7,240 nucleotides of DNA. Origin: Bacillota bacterium (GTDB lineage: Bacteria; Bacillota; Clostridia; Peptostreptococcales; Anaerovoracaceae). Shown here piece after piece: positions 6,360-7,240 of the stretch. The notes beneath the pieces are model-generated. The model worked only from the letters and a program-made list of their open reading frames with translations, made no database searches and was not told the origin of the DNA. The translations under genes were made by a program, and so were the position numbers. Numbering within the stretch: the first letter of the stretch is position 1; every line of letters starts with the position of its first letter. The stretch covers positions 1-7,240 of the forward strand of contig JAEEIC010000070.1 in NCBI GenBank assembly GCA_016281165.1, written 5' to 3'.

Positions 6360-7240
6360 ATGAAAAACGCCTCCCCCACCAAGGTGGGCGGCCAGGCCAT
6401 ACTCGAAGGGCTGATGATGCAGGGCTCCAGAGCCCTCGCCATCGCCATGCGCGAGCCCTGCGGCGACATCCATCTCACGGTGGAGCCTCTGCCGGCTCCC
6501 GCGAAGTGGAAGAAATGGCCCGTCATCAGGGGAGTCATGTCCTTTGTGAGCAGCCTCACCCGCGGGACCCGCATACTCCTCTACTCGGCGGAGATACTGG
6601 AGAAGCTCGACAAGGAGCAGGGCGAAGGCGCGCGGGGGGCGGAGGAGGAAAAGGACAAGCTCACCCTCTTCCTCGAGAAGCGCCTGGGCGAAAAGGGCGC
6701 CGAGAACGCGATGCTCTACGCTTCCGTGGCGGTCTCGATAATAATGACCGTGGGCCTCTTCATCATACTGCCGACCCTGCTCATGAGCCTGCTCAAAAAG
6801 GCGGGGCTCGAGAACGTGGTGCTGCTCAACCTCTGCGAGGGCCTGCTGAGGATATGTATGTTCGTGATCTACGTGCTGGCCATCTCCCGCATGAAGGAGA
6901 TCCACCGCGTCTTCCAGTACCACGGGGCGGAGCACAAGACCATACACTGCTACGAGAACGGTCTCGAGCTGACGCCGGAGAACGCGCAGAGCTTCTACAC
7001 CCTGCATCCCCGCTGCGGCACCAGCTTCATGATGTTCGTCATGGTCATCTCCCTGCTGGTCTTCTCGCTCCTCGGCTGGCCCGGGGTCGTGCAGCGCATA
7101 GTTTCGAGGCTGCTGCTGATACCGGTGGTCGCGGGACTCTCATACGAGCTGCTGCAGTGGACCGGCCGCCACAACAGCGGGTTGGTGCGGGCGCTGAGCC
7201 TGCCCGGCATCATGCTGCAAAAGCTCACCACCGCCGAGCC
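6360..7240 (+). CDS. DUF1385 (YqhQ-like) membrane protein, 3' end outside window
   Basis: The reading frame is open to the right edge of the window (293 full codons from ATG 6360). The N-terminus carries the DUF1385 hallmark KVGGQAILEGLMMQGS. Then come a WPVIRGVMSF segment, a charged Lys/Glu-rich loop, hydrophobic helices (AMLYASVAVSIIMTVGLFII; LLRICMFVIYVLAI), the motif QYHGAEHKT (His188, Glu191, His192) and LHPRCGTSF (His216, Cys219), followed by two more hydrophobic segments. The family is widespread in Gram-positive bacteria next to rho, prmC and prfA; its molecular function is not established to my knowledge. ATG 6360 is preferred because AGGA (6351-6354) lies five bases upstream. An in-frame ATG at 6339 would add seven residues but has no good Shine-Dalgarno sequence. 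The gene follows rho by 54 bases (33 from the alternative start) with no clear terminator, so it is probably in the same operon. Confidence 0.9.
   Translation, partial: MKNASPTKVGGQAILEGLMMQGSRALAIAMREPCGDIHLTVEPLPAPAKWKKWPVIRGVMSFVSSLTRGTRILLYSAEILEKLDKEQGEGARGAEEEKDKLTLFLEKRLGEKGAENAMLYASVAVSIIMTVGLFIILPTLLMSLLKKAGLENVVLLNLCEGLLRICMFVIYVLAISRMKEIHRVFQYHGAEHKTIHCYENGLELTPENAQSFYTLHPRCGTSFMMFVMVISLLVFSLLGWPGVVQRIVSRLLLIPVVAGLSYELLQWTGRHNSGLVRALSLPGIMLQKLTTAE

Noticed and set aside
5601..7007. Long open frame on the minus strand opposite rho and the DUF1385 gene
   Set aside because: It is the shadow of strongly biased GC-rich codons. Its translation is rich in His, Gly and Leu with no family motif, and the plus strand carries unmistakable Rho motifs.
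1..7240. Mobile elements, CRISPR arrays, defence systems, tRNA or rRNA genes
   Set aside because: No transposase, integrase, spaced direct repeats, tRNA-like cloverleaf or rRNA segment was found on reading both strands; all coding space is explained by envelope and housekeeping genes.

Overview
The window is a fully co-directional (+ strand), gene-dense bacterial segment that is GC-rich except for an AT-rich island at about 1940-2000. It carries six protein genes: the end of an O-antigen ligase/polymerase-like membrane protein, a MurJ/MviN-family flippase, a LytR-CpsA-Psr (LCP) glycopolymer transferase, an exported protein with three S-layer homology (SLH) domains, transcription termination factor Rho with a long low-complexity insert, and the start of a DUF1385 (YqhQ-like) membrane protein. 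The combination of LCP protein, SLH protein and DUF1385 close to rho points to a Gram-positive-type organism, most likely a GC-rich, probably uncultured member of the Bacillota (Clostridia-like). Heavy use of AGG (Arg) and ATA (Ile) codons despite the high GC is a further fingerprint. I cannot assign a genus.

Layout. Positions 1-1889 hold two translationally coupled genes (ligase/polymerase-like, then MurJ-like; the stop and start share one base), the end of an upstream envelope-glycan operon. The 233-base gap at 1890-2122 contains a weak hairpin after murJ, a near-consensus sigma-A-type promoter (one mismatch in the -35, a perfect TATAAT, 17-base spacer) and a GC-rich leader of about 130 bases that can fold into hairpins. 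A second transcription unit then runs LCP (2123-3271), SLH protein (3268-4503, ATGA overlap), rho (4506-6305, two-base gap) and the DUF1385 gene (from 6360 or 6339, open at the right edge), with no convincing intrinsic terminator between them.

How the genes fit together. In SLH-bearing Gram-positive bacteria, a lipid-linked secondary cell-wall polysaccharide is flipped across the membrane, polymerised, and attached to peptidoglycan by LCP enzymes; SLH domains then bind it. The first four genes supply candidate flippase, polymerase/ligase, attachment enzyme and anchored SLH protein, so they read as one envelope pathway. Rho and DUF1385 are housekeeping neighbours. The usual rho-rpmE-DUF1385-prmC-prfA order of many Bacillota is partly visible, but rpmE is absent between rho and the DUF1385 gene.

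I see no phage, transposon, CRISPR array, toxin-antitoxin pair, tRNA or rRNA. The most interesting points are the apparent loss of the central-cavity arginines in the MurJ-like flippase, the structured leader before the LCP gene, the linkage of rho to envelope genes, the intrinsically disordered Rho insert with AT-hook-like motifs, and an HxxEH motif in the DUF1385 protein.
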